NCBI GenBank assembly: GCA_022483045.1
Contig: JAKVOA010000001.1
Span: 1,282,501 to 1,346,500, forward strand
Source of the DNA: Oscillospiraceae bacterium
GTDB lineage: Bacteria > Bacillota > Clostridia > Oscillospirales > Acutalibacteraceae
Length of the DNA: 64,000 bases
Reading direction: 5' to 3'
In this document: positions 1 through 10,656 of the stretch, one piece after another
Layout: every line of letters starts with the position of its first letter
Position numbering within the stretch: the first letter of the stretch is position 1
The notes under the pieces: generated by a model
Told to the model about the DNA's origin: nothing
Databases searched by the model: none
What the model saw: only the letters and a program-made list of their open reading frames with translations
Position numbers and translations under genes: made by a program

Positions 1-1034
1 TTAGCTGTGGGTCTGGGCTGTTTCCCTTTTGACGACGAAACTTATCTCCCGCCGTCTGACTCCTGTACATCAATTATCCGGCATTCTGAGTTTGATAGGT
101 CTTGGTAACCTTTCGGTCCCTGAACCATTCAGTGCTTTACCTCCGGTAATCTAATACAAGGCTAGCCCTAAAGCTATTTCGGAGAGAACCAGCTATCTCC
201 GGGTTCGATTGGAATTTCTCCGCTACCCACACCTCATCCGCTACCATTTCAACGGGAGTCGGTTCGGTCCTCCATGGAGTTTTACCTCCACTTCAACCTG
301 GACATGGGTAGGTCACCCGGTTTCGGGTCGAATACAACTGACTTTATGCGCCCTATTCAGACTCGCTCTCGCTTCGGCTCCAGACCTTAAGTCCTTAACC
401 TCGCCAGTTACATTCACTCGCCGGACCATTCTACAAAAGGTACCCGATCACCCTTTGACGGGCTTTCGGTGCTTGTAAGCACAAGGTTTCAGGTTCTATT
501 TCACTCCCCTCCCGGGGTGCTTTTCACCTTTCCTTCACAGTACTATTCTCTATCGGTCACTGGGTAGTATTTAGGCTTGGAGGGTGGTCCCCCCATCTTC
601 CCACCAGATTTCTCGTGTCCGGCGGTACTCTGGATACAGCTGGCTGCTTCCCCTTTTCGCTTACGTGGTTCTCACACTCTTTGACCGGCCTTCCCAGACC
701 GTTCAGCTAAGGTTTCGCATGCGTGTTGCTGTCCGAACCCCGAAAGTATTGCTACCCTCGGTTTGGCCTCTTCCGCGTTCGCTCGCCACTACTAGCAGAA
801 TCTCATTTTGATGTCTCTTCCTCGCCCTACTTAGATGTTTCAGTTCAGGCGGTTCCCCCCATGCAGCTATTGATTCACTGCACAGTGACTGGATATGTTT
901 CCAGCCGGATTGCTCCATTCGGATGTCTTTGGATCAAAGCCCGCTTACGGCTCCCCAAAGCTTTTCGCAGTTTGCCACGTCCTTCTTCGGCTCCCAGTGC
1001 CAAGGCATTCCCCTTGCGCTCTTTGTAGCTTGAC
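1..1034 (-). rRNA. rrl: 23S ribosomal RNA, 5' part (runs off the left edge)
   Basis: The reverse complement reads as the conserved 5' domain of bacterial 23S rRNA, starting near GGTCAAGCTACAAAGAGC and continuing through the early conserved helices. About the first third of the molecule is present; the rest lies left of the window. The 5' end at about 1034 is approximate. It follows tRNA-Ile in the usual 16S-tRNA-23S order. Any open reading frame here is a shadow of the rRNA. Confidence 0.97.
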
Positions 1035-1167
1035 CATGTGTTTCTTTTGGTTCTCTAAAACTCGTAAAATTGCAAAATTGTAGTAATTTTTTTAAACTTT
1101 ACTTGATATCGTTTTTCGCATTCTTTTCTTTATTCAGTTTTCAATGTACAGCTGGGGTTTCCCCCTC

Positions 1168-1244
<77 letters not shown>

Positions 1245-1278
1245 ATTTCCCGGCTTTCCGGTTCTCACCAGAAGCCCT

Positions 1279-1354
1279 TGGTGGAGATAAACGGGATCGA
1301 ACCGTTGACCTCCTGCTTGCAAAGCAGGCGCTCTCCCAGCTGAGCTATACCCCC
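1279..1354 (-). tRNA. tRNA-Ala (TGC), CCA encoded
   Basis: The reverse complement begins GGGGGTATAGCTCAGCTGG, has anticodon loop TTTGCAA (anticodon TGC) and T-loop GGTTCGATCCC, and ends with an encoded CCA. It sits between 16S and tRNA-Ile in the spacer. The acceptor stem contains G-T wobble pairs. Confidence 0.97.
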
Positions 1355-1496
1355 ATACTGGTGGCTTTCTTTCCCTTCCACCACTTTGAGACTCTTAGTT
1401 TCCCAAGACCCTCAAAATTAAACAACGATCGACAAGCTTTTGATCCGACCGACCTAGGATTTCGCCTAGCTTGTTTCATCTAAGCTTACTCTCCAT

Positions 1497-3012
<1,516 letters not shown>

Positions 3013-3246
3013 TGCTATCTAAACGCCTTTCGGCTGTCTAAATCAATTTCAGAGCTTTCGTAGCTCTCTTTGATACGCTTGCGTATCTTGCTTGTTGTTT
3101 TTTTGCGAGTCAACTTCTCGCCATTCCTCTCGGAATTTTCGGGTCCGTTACTTGTCTTTCGTTGTTTAATTTTCAAGGTCCTGCATCTCCACTTTCCTTG
3201 CTCCCCTCTGCTTTCTGTGGGGCGCCTCTCTTGCGGCGACTCATAT

Positions 3247-3275
3247 ATATTACCACTGCATTCCCCCTTTGTCAA
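3247..3275 (-). promoter_or_regulatory. rRNA operon promoter
   Basis: On the minus strand TTGACA (3270-3275) and TAATAT (3247-3252) are separated by exactly 17 bases. The site lies about 235 bases upstream of the 16S 5' end and only about 70 bases past the end of sigF, in the same direction. It is a near-consensus housekeeping promoter as expected for rrn. The rest of 3013-3343 is leader; no gene is seen there. Confidence 0.88.
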
Positions 3276-3343
3276 CTCCTTTTTTCACTTTTTTTCGCTT
3301 TTTTTAAATAAGCGTATTTTGTGCCATTCTAATGCTCTCTGTG

Positions 3344-3991
3344 TTACCCCAAAGCGCTACGCAGTGTACTGATGAGTTTTTTCTCTCTACGTGAAACCTG
3401 GACCTGTGTCATGCCCAGCCGCTCTGCTGTCTGGCTCTGCGTTTCGCTCTGGAAATAGCGGAAATACAGAAGCTTTCTGTCCTGCGCCCCTAATTGGTCA
3501 ATCGCCTGGCGCAGGCTCAGCGAATCGGTCAGTTCTTCTTCATGTGCTTCATCCGGTATATCCAGCTCTTCACCCGTACCATCTTCTGCTGTCAAAGAAA
3601 GCGGTGTCTGTGCGGCGCCCATTGCCTGCGCAGCGGTTTCAGCATCGACACCGAGCTTTTCCGCCAATTCGGTAACGGTAGGCATACGGCCGGTCTGCTG
3701 TGCAAAAGCTTTTGCTTCTGCTGCAGCTTTGCGGGAAAGATCGCGCAGGCCCCGGCTTACTTTGACAGCGCCGCCCTCGCGGAAAAGGCGGCGTACTTCC
3801 CCTAAAATGACCGGCACGGCATAAGTGGAAAACCGCAGGCCGCGGCTTTCATCAAAGCGGTCTGCCGCCTGCACCAGACCGACACAGGCCGCCTGATACA
3901 AATCATCATACTCAATGCCCCGCCCGCGAAAGCGGTTTGCACAGGCGCGCGCAAGGCCCAAATTCTGCGTAATGCGCTCTTCTCTATCCAT
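3344..3991 (-). CDS. sigF: Sporulation sigma factor SigF
   Basis: This is an RNA polymerase sigma-70 family factor, the forespore-specific sigma F. Region 2 is clear (YDDLYQAACVGLVQAADRFD, then FSTYAVPVILGEVRR), followed by region 3 (VKVSRGLRDL) and region 4 near the C-terminus (AERLGMTQVQVSRREKKL), all very close to the Bacillus SigF pattern. It is shorter than the Bacillus protein (about 215 versus 255 residues), mainly at the N-terminus. It is the last gene of spoIIAA-spoIIAB-sigF. The ATG at 3991 overlaps the spoIIAB stop; an in-frame GTG at 4003 is an alternative. Neither has a clear ribosome binding site, so translation is probably coupled. The anti-sigma factor SpoIIAB is expected to hold it inactive. 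Confidence 0.95.
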   Translation of the reverse strand: MDREERITQNLGLARACANRFRGRGIEYDDLYQAACVGLVQAADRFDESRGLRFSTYAVPVILGEVRRLFREGGAVKVSRGLRDLSRKAAAEAKAFAQQTGRMPTVTELAEKLGVDAETAAQAMGAAQTPLSLTAEDGTGEELDIPDEAHEEELTDSLSLRQAIDQLGAQDRKLLYFRYFQSETQSQTAERLGMTQVQVSRREKKLISTLRSALG

Positions 3992-4427
3992 TGCAGCGTA
4001 CACGCGGCGTAAAGGTCTTTTCCAACAAAACGGTGGTGCCTGCCCCCGGGCGGCTTTGCACCCGCAGCTTGTCCGTAAAACTTTTCATAACAGCAAATCC
4101 CAGACCGGCGCGCTCGCTGCCGCCTGTTGTATAAAGCGGCTCCATCGCTTTTGCAATATCTGTAATGCCGCAGCCTTTGTCGCGCACCCGCACTTGAATG
4201 CAGCTGCCGGGCAAAATTCTGCAGTCTATGTACACGGTGCCAATGGTATCCTTATACCCGTGCACAATGGCATTTGTCACCGCCTCTGACACGGCGGTCT
4301 TTAGGTCACACAGCTCGTCCAAGGTTGGGTCAAGCTGCACGGCAAAAGCGCTGACCGCAGCCCGCGCAAAGCTTTCATTCACACTGACACCCGGAAAGTG
4401 CAGGTGCATTTCATTGATTGGCTTCAT
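3984..4427 (-). CDS. spoIIAB: Anti-sigma F factor SpoIIAB (serine kinase)
   Basis: GHKL-type protein kinase that binds SigF and phosphorylates SpoIIAA. The N-terminal NEMHLHFPGVSVNESFARA and the ATP-binding boxes SEAVTNAIVHGY, DKGCGITD and ERAGLGFAVM match Bacillus SpoIIAB closely. The chosen ATG at 4427 gives the family start MKPINEMHLHF and is preceded by AAGGAGG with good spacing. It overlaps the end of spoIIAA and its own stop overlaps the sigF start, so all three genes are translationally linked. Length, about 147 residues, is typical. Confidence 0.97.
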   Translation of the reverse strand: MKPINEMHLHFPGVSVNESFARAAVSAFAVQLDPTLDELCDLKTAVSEAVTNAIVHGYKDTIGTVYIDCRILPGSCIQVRVRDKGCGITDIAKAMEPLYTTGGSERAGLGFAVMKSFTDKLRVQSRPGAGTTVLLEKTFTPRVRCNG

Positions 4428-4785
4428 TTTTCGGTTCCTCCTTCGTCTGTATCTCACACAGCTCGTCCAGTCCCGCCATTGCTACCAACTGCTCCAGCTT
4501 CAGAGGCAAGTCCTGTAAAGCAACCTTTCCCTGCCACAGCTGCATCAGCTTGCAGCGGCCTAGGATTAGACCAATGCCAGAGCTATCCATAAACTGCACC
4601 CCGGCAAAGTTGAGCACCAACTTCTGCGGGCGCACGCGCATCAGGACCATGTCTATTTCTTCCCGTATTTCCCTGGCCGAGTGATGATCTATTTCACCAA
4701 AGAGCAGGGCTGTCAGGGTATGCTCTGCCAATTTCAGCTGCACTGGCCCCTTTTCTTTCTGTTTTTCCTGTGTTTCTTTATCCAT
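4411..4785 (-). CDS. spoIIAA: Anti-anti-sigma F factor SpoIIAA
   Basis: STAS-domain protein of 124 residues that releases SigF from SpoIIAB when dephosphorylated. The hallmark GEIDHHSAREIREEI and FMDSSGIGLILGR are present; the first serine of the DSSG motif (about residue 68) corresponds to the phosphorylated Ser58 of Bacillus. It is first in the spoIIA operon. The N-terminus is extended by about ten charged residues (DKETQEKQKEK) relative to Bacillus. An inverted repeat, GCTACAG/CTGTAGC, lies about 75 bases upstream of the start; its role is unknown. Confidence 0.96.
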   Translation of the reverse strand: MDKETQEKQKEKGPVQLKLAEHTLTALLFGEIDHHSAREIREEIDMVLMRVRPQKLVLNFAGVQFMDSSGIGLILGRCKLMQLWQGKVALQDLPLKLEQLVAMAGLDELCEIQTKEEPKNEANQ

Positions 4786-4932
4786 TTATCCAAACTTCCT
4801 TCCCACGGCAAAACGAAACGCCTGTATTTTGCAGATAAATTTTGTAGCACAATAGAAAGCTACAGGGATACTGTAGCATTTGGCCCCGGCGAAAACGAAC
4901 CCATTCTGTCGGCTGCCCCGCCGCAAAAGCGC

Positions 4933-4975
4933 AAAAAAGCGCAGCCCCTATCCGAATGGATAAAGACTGCGCTGA
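4933..4975 (-). terminator. Intrinsic terminator after the coiled-coil partner gene
   Basis: On the minus strand GCGCAG...CTGCGC encloses an inner TATCC/GGATA stem and is followed by a run of six T (4933-4938). It lies 25 bases past the stop at 5000 and separates the exporter operon from spoIIA. Confidence 0.8.
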
Positions 4976-4999
4976 AAACAAAAATGCAATTTTAATTGA

Positions 5000-7447
5000 T
5001 TATTTGTGTACGAAAACGCCTGCTACGGCGTCCCAAATACCTTTAAAGAGATTGCCGACGCGCTGCATAAAGGTTGTGTTCTTTGTGGTTGAGGTGGTGT
5101 CGGTTGCGGTTTTTGCATCGCTTTCTTTAATTTCCTGTGTGCGAATAACCATTTGAATGCTGTGCGGTGTGCTGTTCTGTGAAGAGGTAAGGGAAACCGG
5201 CTTTGCATTCGGGTCCATCAGCAGGATATTGTTCTGACCGCCGGTGTGGCTGTTCCACTCGCTGTCGATCAAACTGGTCAGCGCATTTTCGGCGCTGCGG
5301 ATACTATCGGTCTGACCAAGGCTCTTCGATGCACTGCGCAGAGTGCTGGAAAGGCCCTGCAGCGTCTTTTGCGTGCCGGCGTCTAAGTTACTGCCGCTCG
5401 CTTTTGCAAGCGTCTCCATGGCTTTCAGCGAAGTAGACGTGTCTTTTAAGCCAACCGTTGCCGAGTTTACAATCGTCTTGCAGTTGGAAATCATCTGCTG
5501 GACACCCGGAATGTACTGATTGACAGATTTTGAAATCGAATCAATCGTTGTCAGGGCGCTGTCGGCACTTTGGGTAATGGTCTTTGCCACATTGCCCAGG
5601 TCATTCAGACTTTGGGTTACAGAAGAGATGTCTCCTTTATTCATATCAACAGTATTCAGGATATTGCTGAGCAACTGATTCATATTTTTCAGCTGTCCGC
5701 CGATGCCCGCGTCGCCCATAGTTGTGCAGATTTGGTCCACAGTACTGAGAATCGAAGAATTCAGCGACTGCACGTTGCCAATCAGCAGATTGACCTGGTC
5801 TATTTTTCCGTTGACCTGGCCGAGCATGGTATTGACCGCCTCTGCCAGCTGGATTTCTTTCAGAAGCTGCGTCTCATTGACATTCCAGAGTTTATCGAAC
5901 AGCGCTGCCTGCTGTGCTGAGAAATGTCCATTCTTCTCCAGATATTCCTTAAACGTCAAATGAGCGACATGTGCTTTTTGAAGGTAAGCTAAATATTGTG
6001 CATGCAGGGTCTGCGCTTTTGTGACCATCTGCTCAATTTCCGCGGTTGTCTTGCCGTCGAGTTTAATATTGCCAAGGCCGGTGATATCGGAAATCTGCTT
6101 TAAGTCAGAGCGCATTTCCTGCAGCTGACTCTTTAAAGATGTAAGGTTTGAGCTGAGCGAATCCGCATCATTCTGCAGGTTTTGCAGAACAGTCTTTGCA
6201 CTGCTGCTATTGGCTGCAAAATTCTGTGCCAAGTTGCTGACAGCGCTCAGGTCTTTCTGCAGTGCAGTAATGGAAGAGCGGCAGTTTGCCAACGGTTGTT
6301 TCAGAGAACTGACGCTGCCCGAAAAGCCGGAAAGCTGAGAAGACACACTGGAAAGAGCACTGCTGGCTGTATTTAGATTGCCGCTGAGCGGCTGCAGGGA
6401 TTTTGAAATATTATTGAGATCTTCCAAAGAAACATCCACGCTCTGATACACGTTGGATTTACCAGAGGAAAGAGTCGCCCGCGCCTGGTTCAGCTGGTCA
6501 AGACCATTTGCAGCGGTATTCAGGCTGCTGCCCATGGTATCGACCGAATTAAGAATGGTGTTCAGGCTGTTGACGATGGTCTGGTAGGAATTCTCTGTTT
6601 TATTCTTTGCATTTTTCAAGTCAGTAACTTGGCTGAGTTGCGACAAAGTTGCCGGAACCGCCATATAGGTCATGCCAGAGAACGTAAAGGCATTGCTGCC
6701 TACCTTAATGCTGATATGCTGGGACTCGCCCGGCATAACCATGAAGAGCACCGAGCGCAGGTTGCCAAGCAGCTGCACCTGTGCACCACTTGCTTCCAGC
6801 GACACAATGTCATCTTCATTAAACGCTGTCAAACCCGCCAAGACCAGGTTGTTTTTGTAGTAGCTTGCAATACTGCTGTCTTTTTTGGCGGTTACATCAA
6901 TATTGATTTCGACCAAGCCGGTCTTTCCGGCCAAGTCCTCTGCTTTGGTGGCAACGCCGTTGAGGCGGTAGGACATTTTAATATTCCAGGGCATTTCTGA
7001 GTAAGGCTGTGAAGTAGTACCCTCAAAGTAGAAATGGTCCAGATTCTTTTTGCTCAGGTCAAACGTCAGCTTGTTGCCGGAAATCTGTGCTTTGGTGTCA
7101 TCCGTCAAGTTGCTGACTTTGTCATATGTACCTGTATCGCTGATTGTTTTTGCGCCGTTGAGCGAATAGCTTTTTACGACACTGCCCTGCTGCAGGTCGC
7201 CGTAATAATCCAGCATTGCGTAATATGTTTCGTCACAGACCGGCTGAACGGATGATGATGTATCCGCAGCAAAGGCGGCAGTTCCGCCCCCGATGGATGC
7301 AACAACGACTGCGGCAGAGAGCACGGCCGCAAGCCCCCGCTTAGCAGCAGTGCCGGGCTGCCTGTTCTTTTGTTTTTCAAATAAATGCAGCACGGTGTAT
7401 TTCTCCTTTGCTCGTAATTTTTTTGACAGCAGCGTTTTTCTCTTCAT
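5000..7447 (-). CDS. Secreted coiled-coil protein paired with MMPL exporter
   Basis: An 815-residue exported protein. A basic N-terminus is followed by a hydrophobic segment (about residues 39-60) ending in GGGTAAFAAD, which reads as a signal peptide or membrane anchor. A globular part of about 250 residues follows, then a long heptad-like region (about 280-740) rich in L, S, N and Q, typical of the extended helices in YhgE/Pip-like and MMPL-associated proteins. Its start overlaps the stop of the upstream MMPL gene by four bases (ATGA), so the two are coupled and probably form one export complex at the membrane. No enzymatic motif is seen. Function is inferred from the neighbour. Confidence 0.85.
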   Translation of the reverse strand: MKRKTLLSKKLRAKEKYTVLHLFEKQKNRQPGTAAKRGLAAVLSAAVVVASIGGGTAAFAADTSSSVQPVCDETYYAMLDYYGDLQQGSVVKSYSLNGAKTISDTGTYDKVSNLTDDTKAQISGNKLTFDLSKKNLDHFYFEGTTSQPYSEMPWNIKMSYRLNGVATKAEDLAGKTGLVEINIDVTAKKDSSIASYYKNNLVLAGLTAFNEDDIVSLEASGAQVQLLGNLRSVLFMVMPGESQHISIKVGSNAFTFSGMTYMAVPATLSQLSQVTDLKNAKNKTENSYQTIVNSLNTILNSVDTMGSSLNTAANGLDQLNQARATLSSGKSNVYQSVDVSLEDLNNISKSLQPLSGNLNTASSALSSVSSQLSGFSGSVSSLKQPLANCRSSITALQKDLSAVSNLAQNFAANSSSAKTVLQNLQNDADSLSSNLTSLKSQLQEMRSDLKQISDITGLGNIKLDGKTTAEIEQMVTKAQTLHAQYLAYLQKAHVAHLTFKEYLEKNGHFSAQQAALFDKLWNVNETQLLKEIQLAEAVNTMLGQVNGKIDQVNLLIGNVQSLNSSILSTVDQICTTMGDAGIGGQLKNMNQLLSNILNTVDMNKGDISSVTQSLNDLGNVAKTITQSADSALTTIDSISKSVNQYIPGVQQMISNCKTIVNSATVGLKDTSTSLKAMETLAKASGSNLDAGTQKTLQGLSSTLRSASKSLGQTDSIRSAENALTSLIDSEWNSHTGGQNNILLMDPNAKPVSLTSSQNSTPHSIQMVIRTQEIKESDAKTATDTTSTTKNTTFMQRVGNLFKGIWDAVAGVFVHK

Positions 7448-9594
7448 TTGCTTTGCACTTTCTTCATTCTGTGCTTATCCAGTGCTTTTTGGGCCATGCT
7501 CTTTTTGGGCGGCTTTGGATTTCTCCACCACAGGCTGGTATGTGCAATCAGTGGTTCACAGGTGTACAACAGCGCCGGCAGAATAAAGATGGTGATCAGC
7601 GCCGAAATAATTGCGCCGCGCGCCAGCATCATGCAGATACTGCTGATAATCTCGATTTTCGAAATAACGCCAACACCCAATGTTGCACAGAACAGAACGA
7701 TTGAGCTTGCCAGCACGGAATCATCTGATGCCGTCGCCGCTGTGACAATAGATTGTGCTCGTGTATTGCCTTTTTGTATCTCTTCCTGGAATCGCGTCGT
7801 CATAAGGATTGCGTAGTCGACCGTGGCGCCCAGCTGCACACAGCCGATGACGGTTGGCGCGACAAACGGGATTTGTACGTTTGTAAAGTACGGAATGCCC
7901 TCATTGATAAAGATTGCCAGTTCAATCGCCAGCACCAGAATGAGCGGCGCCGTAAAGGACTTAAAGACCAGCGCGACAATGATAAAGATTGCAATCATAG
8001 AAATATCATTGGTCACACGAAAATCAGTCGACGAAGTAGTAATCAGGTCGGCTGTCATGGCAGCCTCACCGGTTAAGTAGCTATTGCCGTCGTAGCTCTT
8101 GGCCAGTTTGGTCAGTTCCTGTATCTGATTGGCGACTTGAGTAGAGGCCGAGACGTACCGCGAGTTGACCATGATAATCTGCATGCCGCCCTTCTTAAAG
8201 ATATCCTTGATTTCCTGCGGCACAAAGAAGTCCGGGATATCTGAGCTGACCAGCTGATTATAGGAAAGTACGCTTTCCACGCCGTCCACTTTTTCTGCTT
8301 TGTCAGCGAGCTGCTTCAGCTTTTGGTTGCCGATACTGTCGTGTACAATGATAAAGTGTGTTGTCGCCATATCGTAGTCATTTTTCAGCTTGTTGGTGCC
8401 CACAATAGAGGGCATATCCTGCGGCATGGCGAGGTCCAGTTTATAGTAAACCGGCGCGTTGTTCTTTGCGTAAATGCTGGGGATAAACAGCAGAATGAAC
8501 AGCACCACAAAGGCTTTGTTGTGCTTTACCACAAAGCGGTTGACCTTGGTGCAGTCCGGCAGGAAAATGCGGTGCTGATACTTTTGAATTGGCTTGTCAA
8601 ACAGCAGCAGCATAGACGGCAGCACAAGGATAACGGTAAGGACGCCCAGCACAACGCCCTTTGCCATGACAATGCCGATATCGCGCCCCAAAAGCAGCCG
8701 CATAAAGCACAGCGAAACAAAGCCCGCTATGGTTGTCAGTGAACTGCCGGAAAGGGAAGCAAACGCCGCCTCTATGGCCACGGCCATGGCTTCTTTGTTG
8801 TCATCGTAATTTTTCTGTTCCTCTCGGTATCGATTGTACAGGAAAATGGAGTAGTCCATTGTGACACCCAGCTGCAGAATACCTGCTATTGCCATAGTCA
8901 CGTACGAAATCTGCCCCAAAAAGATATTGGTACCGAAATTGTACACAACCGCAAAGCCGATATCCAGCAGGAAAGTAACCGGCAGCAGCCAAGAGTTCAT
9001 GGAAAGCGACATGGCCGCCAAAGAGAGGATAACCGCCAGCAACACATACTGCGGCAACTCTTGGTCGACCAGGTCCTTGGTATCCTTTACCAGAACAGAT
9101 GCACCTGCCATCAGGCACTTCGAATTGCAGAGCTTTCGGATTTTTGCAATTGCCTGCATGGTTTCTTCGGAAGCACCCGGGCTCTTAAACTGGATAATCA
9201 TCATGGTCGAGTTGCCGGAATAAAATGCTTTCCGAATCTTCTCGGGAATCATGTCTTTTGGGACCTGAATGCCTGTGATACTAGAAAGCCAAATGGCATT
9301 TGTAACACCGGGCACTTTTGCAATCGATTTTCTTAGGGAATTTGTGTATGCCGCAGGCATATCCTGCACAATCAGCATAGTTGTTGCTGCACTGTGAAAC
9401 GGCTCTTCCAGTATTTTTTCACCCTGTGAAGAGTTTGTATCCGGCGGCAAATACGTCAGCAGGTCATAGTTGACCTTAGTTGCTGCTGCGCCGATAAAGC
9501 TGGGAATCATGAGCAAAACGGCAATGATCACTACCAGCTTTGGTCTGCGTGTCAGCGCACGGGCGATTTTTTTTAGCACTTCATCCACCTTCAT
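7444..9594 (-). CDS. MMPL/RND family transporter
   Basis: A 716-residue membrane protein with the RND-type two-fold repeat: one N-terminal transmembrane helix (about 20-40), a large extracytoplasmic loop, a block of helices (about 180-370), a second loop, and a second block (about 530-690). Motifs such as GVTMDYSIFLYNRY and GATVDYAILMTTRFQEE, one per half, are characteristic of MMPL proteins. It likely exports a lipid or hydrophobic compound using the proton gradient; the substrate cannot be told. It is first in a two-gene operon with the coiled-coil protein, and a divergent two-component system lies upstream. Confidence 0.93.
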   Translation of the reverse strand: MKVDEVLKKIARALTRRPKLVVIIAVLLMIPSFIGAAATKVNYDLLTYLPPDTNSSQGEKILEEPFHSAATTMLIVQDMPAAYTNSLRKSIAKVPGVTNAIWLSSITGIQVPKDMIPEKIRKAFYSGNSTMMIIQFKSPGASEETMQAIAKIRKLCNSKCLMAGASVLVKDTKDLVDQELPQYVLLAVILSLAAMSLSMNSWLLPVTFLLDIGFAVVYNFGTNIFLGQISYVTMAIAGILQLGVTMDYSIFLYNRYREEQKNYDDNKEAMAVAIEAAFASLSGSSLTTIAGFVSLCFMRLLLGRDIGIVMAKGVVLGVLTVILVLPSMLLLFDKPIQKYQHRIFLPDCTKVNRFVVKHNKAFVVLFILLFIPSIYAKNNAPVYYKLDLAMPQDMPSIVGTNKLKNDYDMATTHFIIVHDSIGNQKLKQLADKAEKVDGVESVLSYNQLVSSDIPDFFVPQEIKDIFKKGGMQIIMVNSRYVSASTQVANQIQELTKLAKSYDGNSYLTGEAAMTADLITTSSTDFRVTNDISMIAIFIIVALVFKSFTAPLILVLAIELAIFINEGIPYFTNVQIPFVAPTVIGCVQLGATVDYAILMTTRFQEEIQKGNTRAQSIVTAATASDDSVLASSIVLFCATLGVGVISKIEIISSICMMLARGAIISALITIFILPALLYTCEPLIAHTSLWWRNPKPPKKSMAQKALDKHRMKKVQSK

Positions 9595-9662
9595 CTAATC
9601 TTTCGTCTCTCCATGTACTGGAAACTATTGCAGATACAACCAGTGCATAAAAGAACATAATT

Positions 9663-9692
9663 ACTATAAAAGAAATAAACCTCTTCTGTCAA
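9663..9692 (-). promoter_or_regulatory. Promoter of the MMPL operon
   Basis: On the minus strand TTGACA (9687-9692) and TATAGT (9663-9668) are 18 bases apart, about 70 bases upstream of the MMPL start. The divergent interval 9595-9918 also holds TATAAT-like boxes on the plus strand (about 9711 and 9747), but none has a convincing -35 partner for the response regulator gene. Confidence 0.72.
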
Positions 9693-9918
9693 GGAAACGC
9701 GCCCAAGTGTTATAATTTTTAATAAACAGGCCTTGCATTATCCGATATAATAAAATAGTTGGTTTTTGTACATTTGGCTGACAGTGCAAAAAAAGATTCT
9801 TTGCTGCAAAGACGGTCTTTGGGGGAAAGCTCCGGCTACCTTTCACAGCATATTCAGCGGCGTGGCTTTTTAGTCGTGTCCATTTTGCCGCAGCAGAAAA
9901 AGGGGGAAACGGCAGTTT

Positions 9919-10656
9919 ATGAAAAAACAGAAAATTCTTGTGATCGATGACGATACTTCCATCTTAATGCTGCTGTCGGATGTATTGAGTGAAAACGGGT
10001 TTGAAGTAGAGACGGCCTCCAGTGGCGAAGACGGCATCGCCCTGATTCAAAAAGAAACGTTCGACATGATTCTGCTCGATATCATGATGAAAGGCATCAG
10101 TGGGCTAGACGTATGCCGGCGCATCCGCAGCAGCGTAAGCTGCCCTATCCTGTTTTTAAGCGCAAAAGATACCTCGAAAGATATCATCAATGGGCTGGAG
10201 CTTGGCGCAGACGATTACCTGACAAAGCCCTTTGTACTGGACGAGCTGGTCGCGCGCATCAACGCCCACCTGCGCCGTGAAAGCCGTGCCGCTGTGCCGC
10301 AGCGCGCACCTGGCCTGCTGCAGATTGGGGACATCACCCTCGACCAGGAAGATATGAGCGTTGAAAAGGACGGAACACCCGTGCAGCTTTCCACGCGTGA
10401 GTTTGAGCTGCTCGCTTATCTCATGCAAAACGCCGGACACACCCTTTCCCGGGAAAAGATTTTCCACGACGTGTGGAAAACCGACTATGGCGATGTGGGT
10501 GCGGTGGCTATCAACATCAAAAATCTGCGCAGCAAAATAGACCCCTCCTGGCAGTACATCAAAACCGTGTGGGGTTCCGGCTACCGCTTTGTAACACAGA
10601 GCAGTTTCGTGGAAGAGAAAGCAAAGGGAGCAACAAATCATGAGAAAAAAGACTGA
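9919..10656 (+). CDS. OmpR/VanR-type response regulator
   Basis: Receiver domain at 1-120 (acidic pocket DDD at 10-12, phosphoacceptor Asp54 in LLDIMMKG, conserved Lys in YLTKPF) followed by an OmpR-type winged-helix DNA-binding domain at about 140-235 (LSTREFELLAYLMQNAG, then GYRFV). RBS AAAGGGGGAAAC precedes the ATG. The adjacent histidine kinase gene starts inside its 3' end. It lies divergent to the MMPL exporter operon, so control of that exporter is plausible but not shown. Confidence 0.95.
   Translation: MKKQKILVIDDDTSILMLLSDVLSENGFEVETASSGEDGIALIQKETFDMILLDIMMKGISGLDVCRRIRSSVSCPILFLSAKDTSKDIINGLELGADDYLTKPFVLDELVARINAHLRRESRAAVPQRAPGLLQIGDITLDQEDMSVEKDGTPVQLSTREFELLAYLMQNAGHTLSREKIFHDVWKTDYGDVGAVAINIKNLRSKIDPSWQYIKTVWGSGYRFVTQSSFVEEKAKGATNHEKKD

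Noticed and set aside
3494-4289. Plus-strand frames across sigF and spoIIAB
   Set aside because: Antisense shadows of the conserved sporulation genes.
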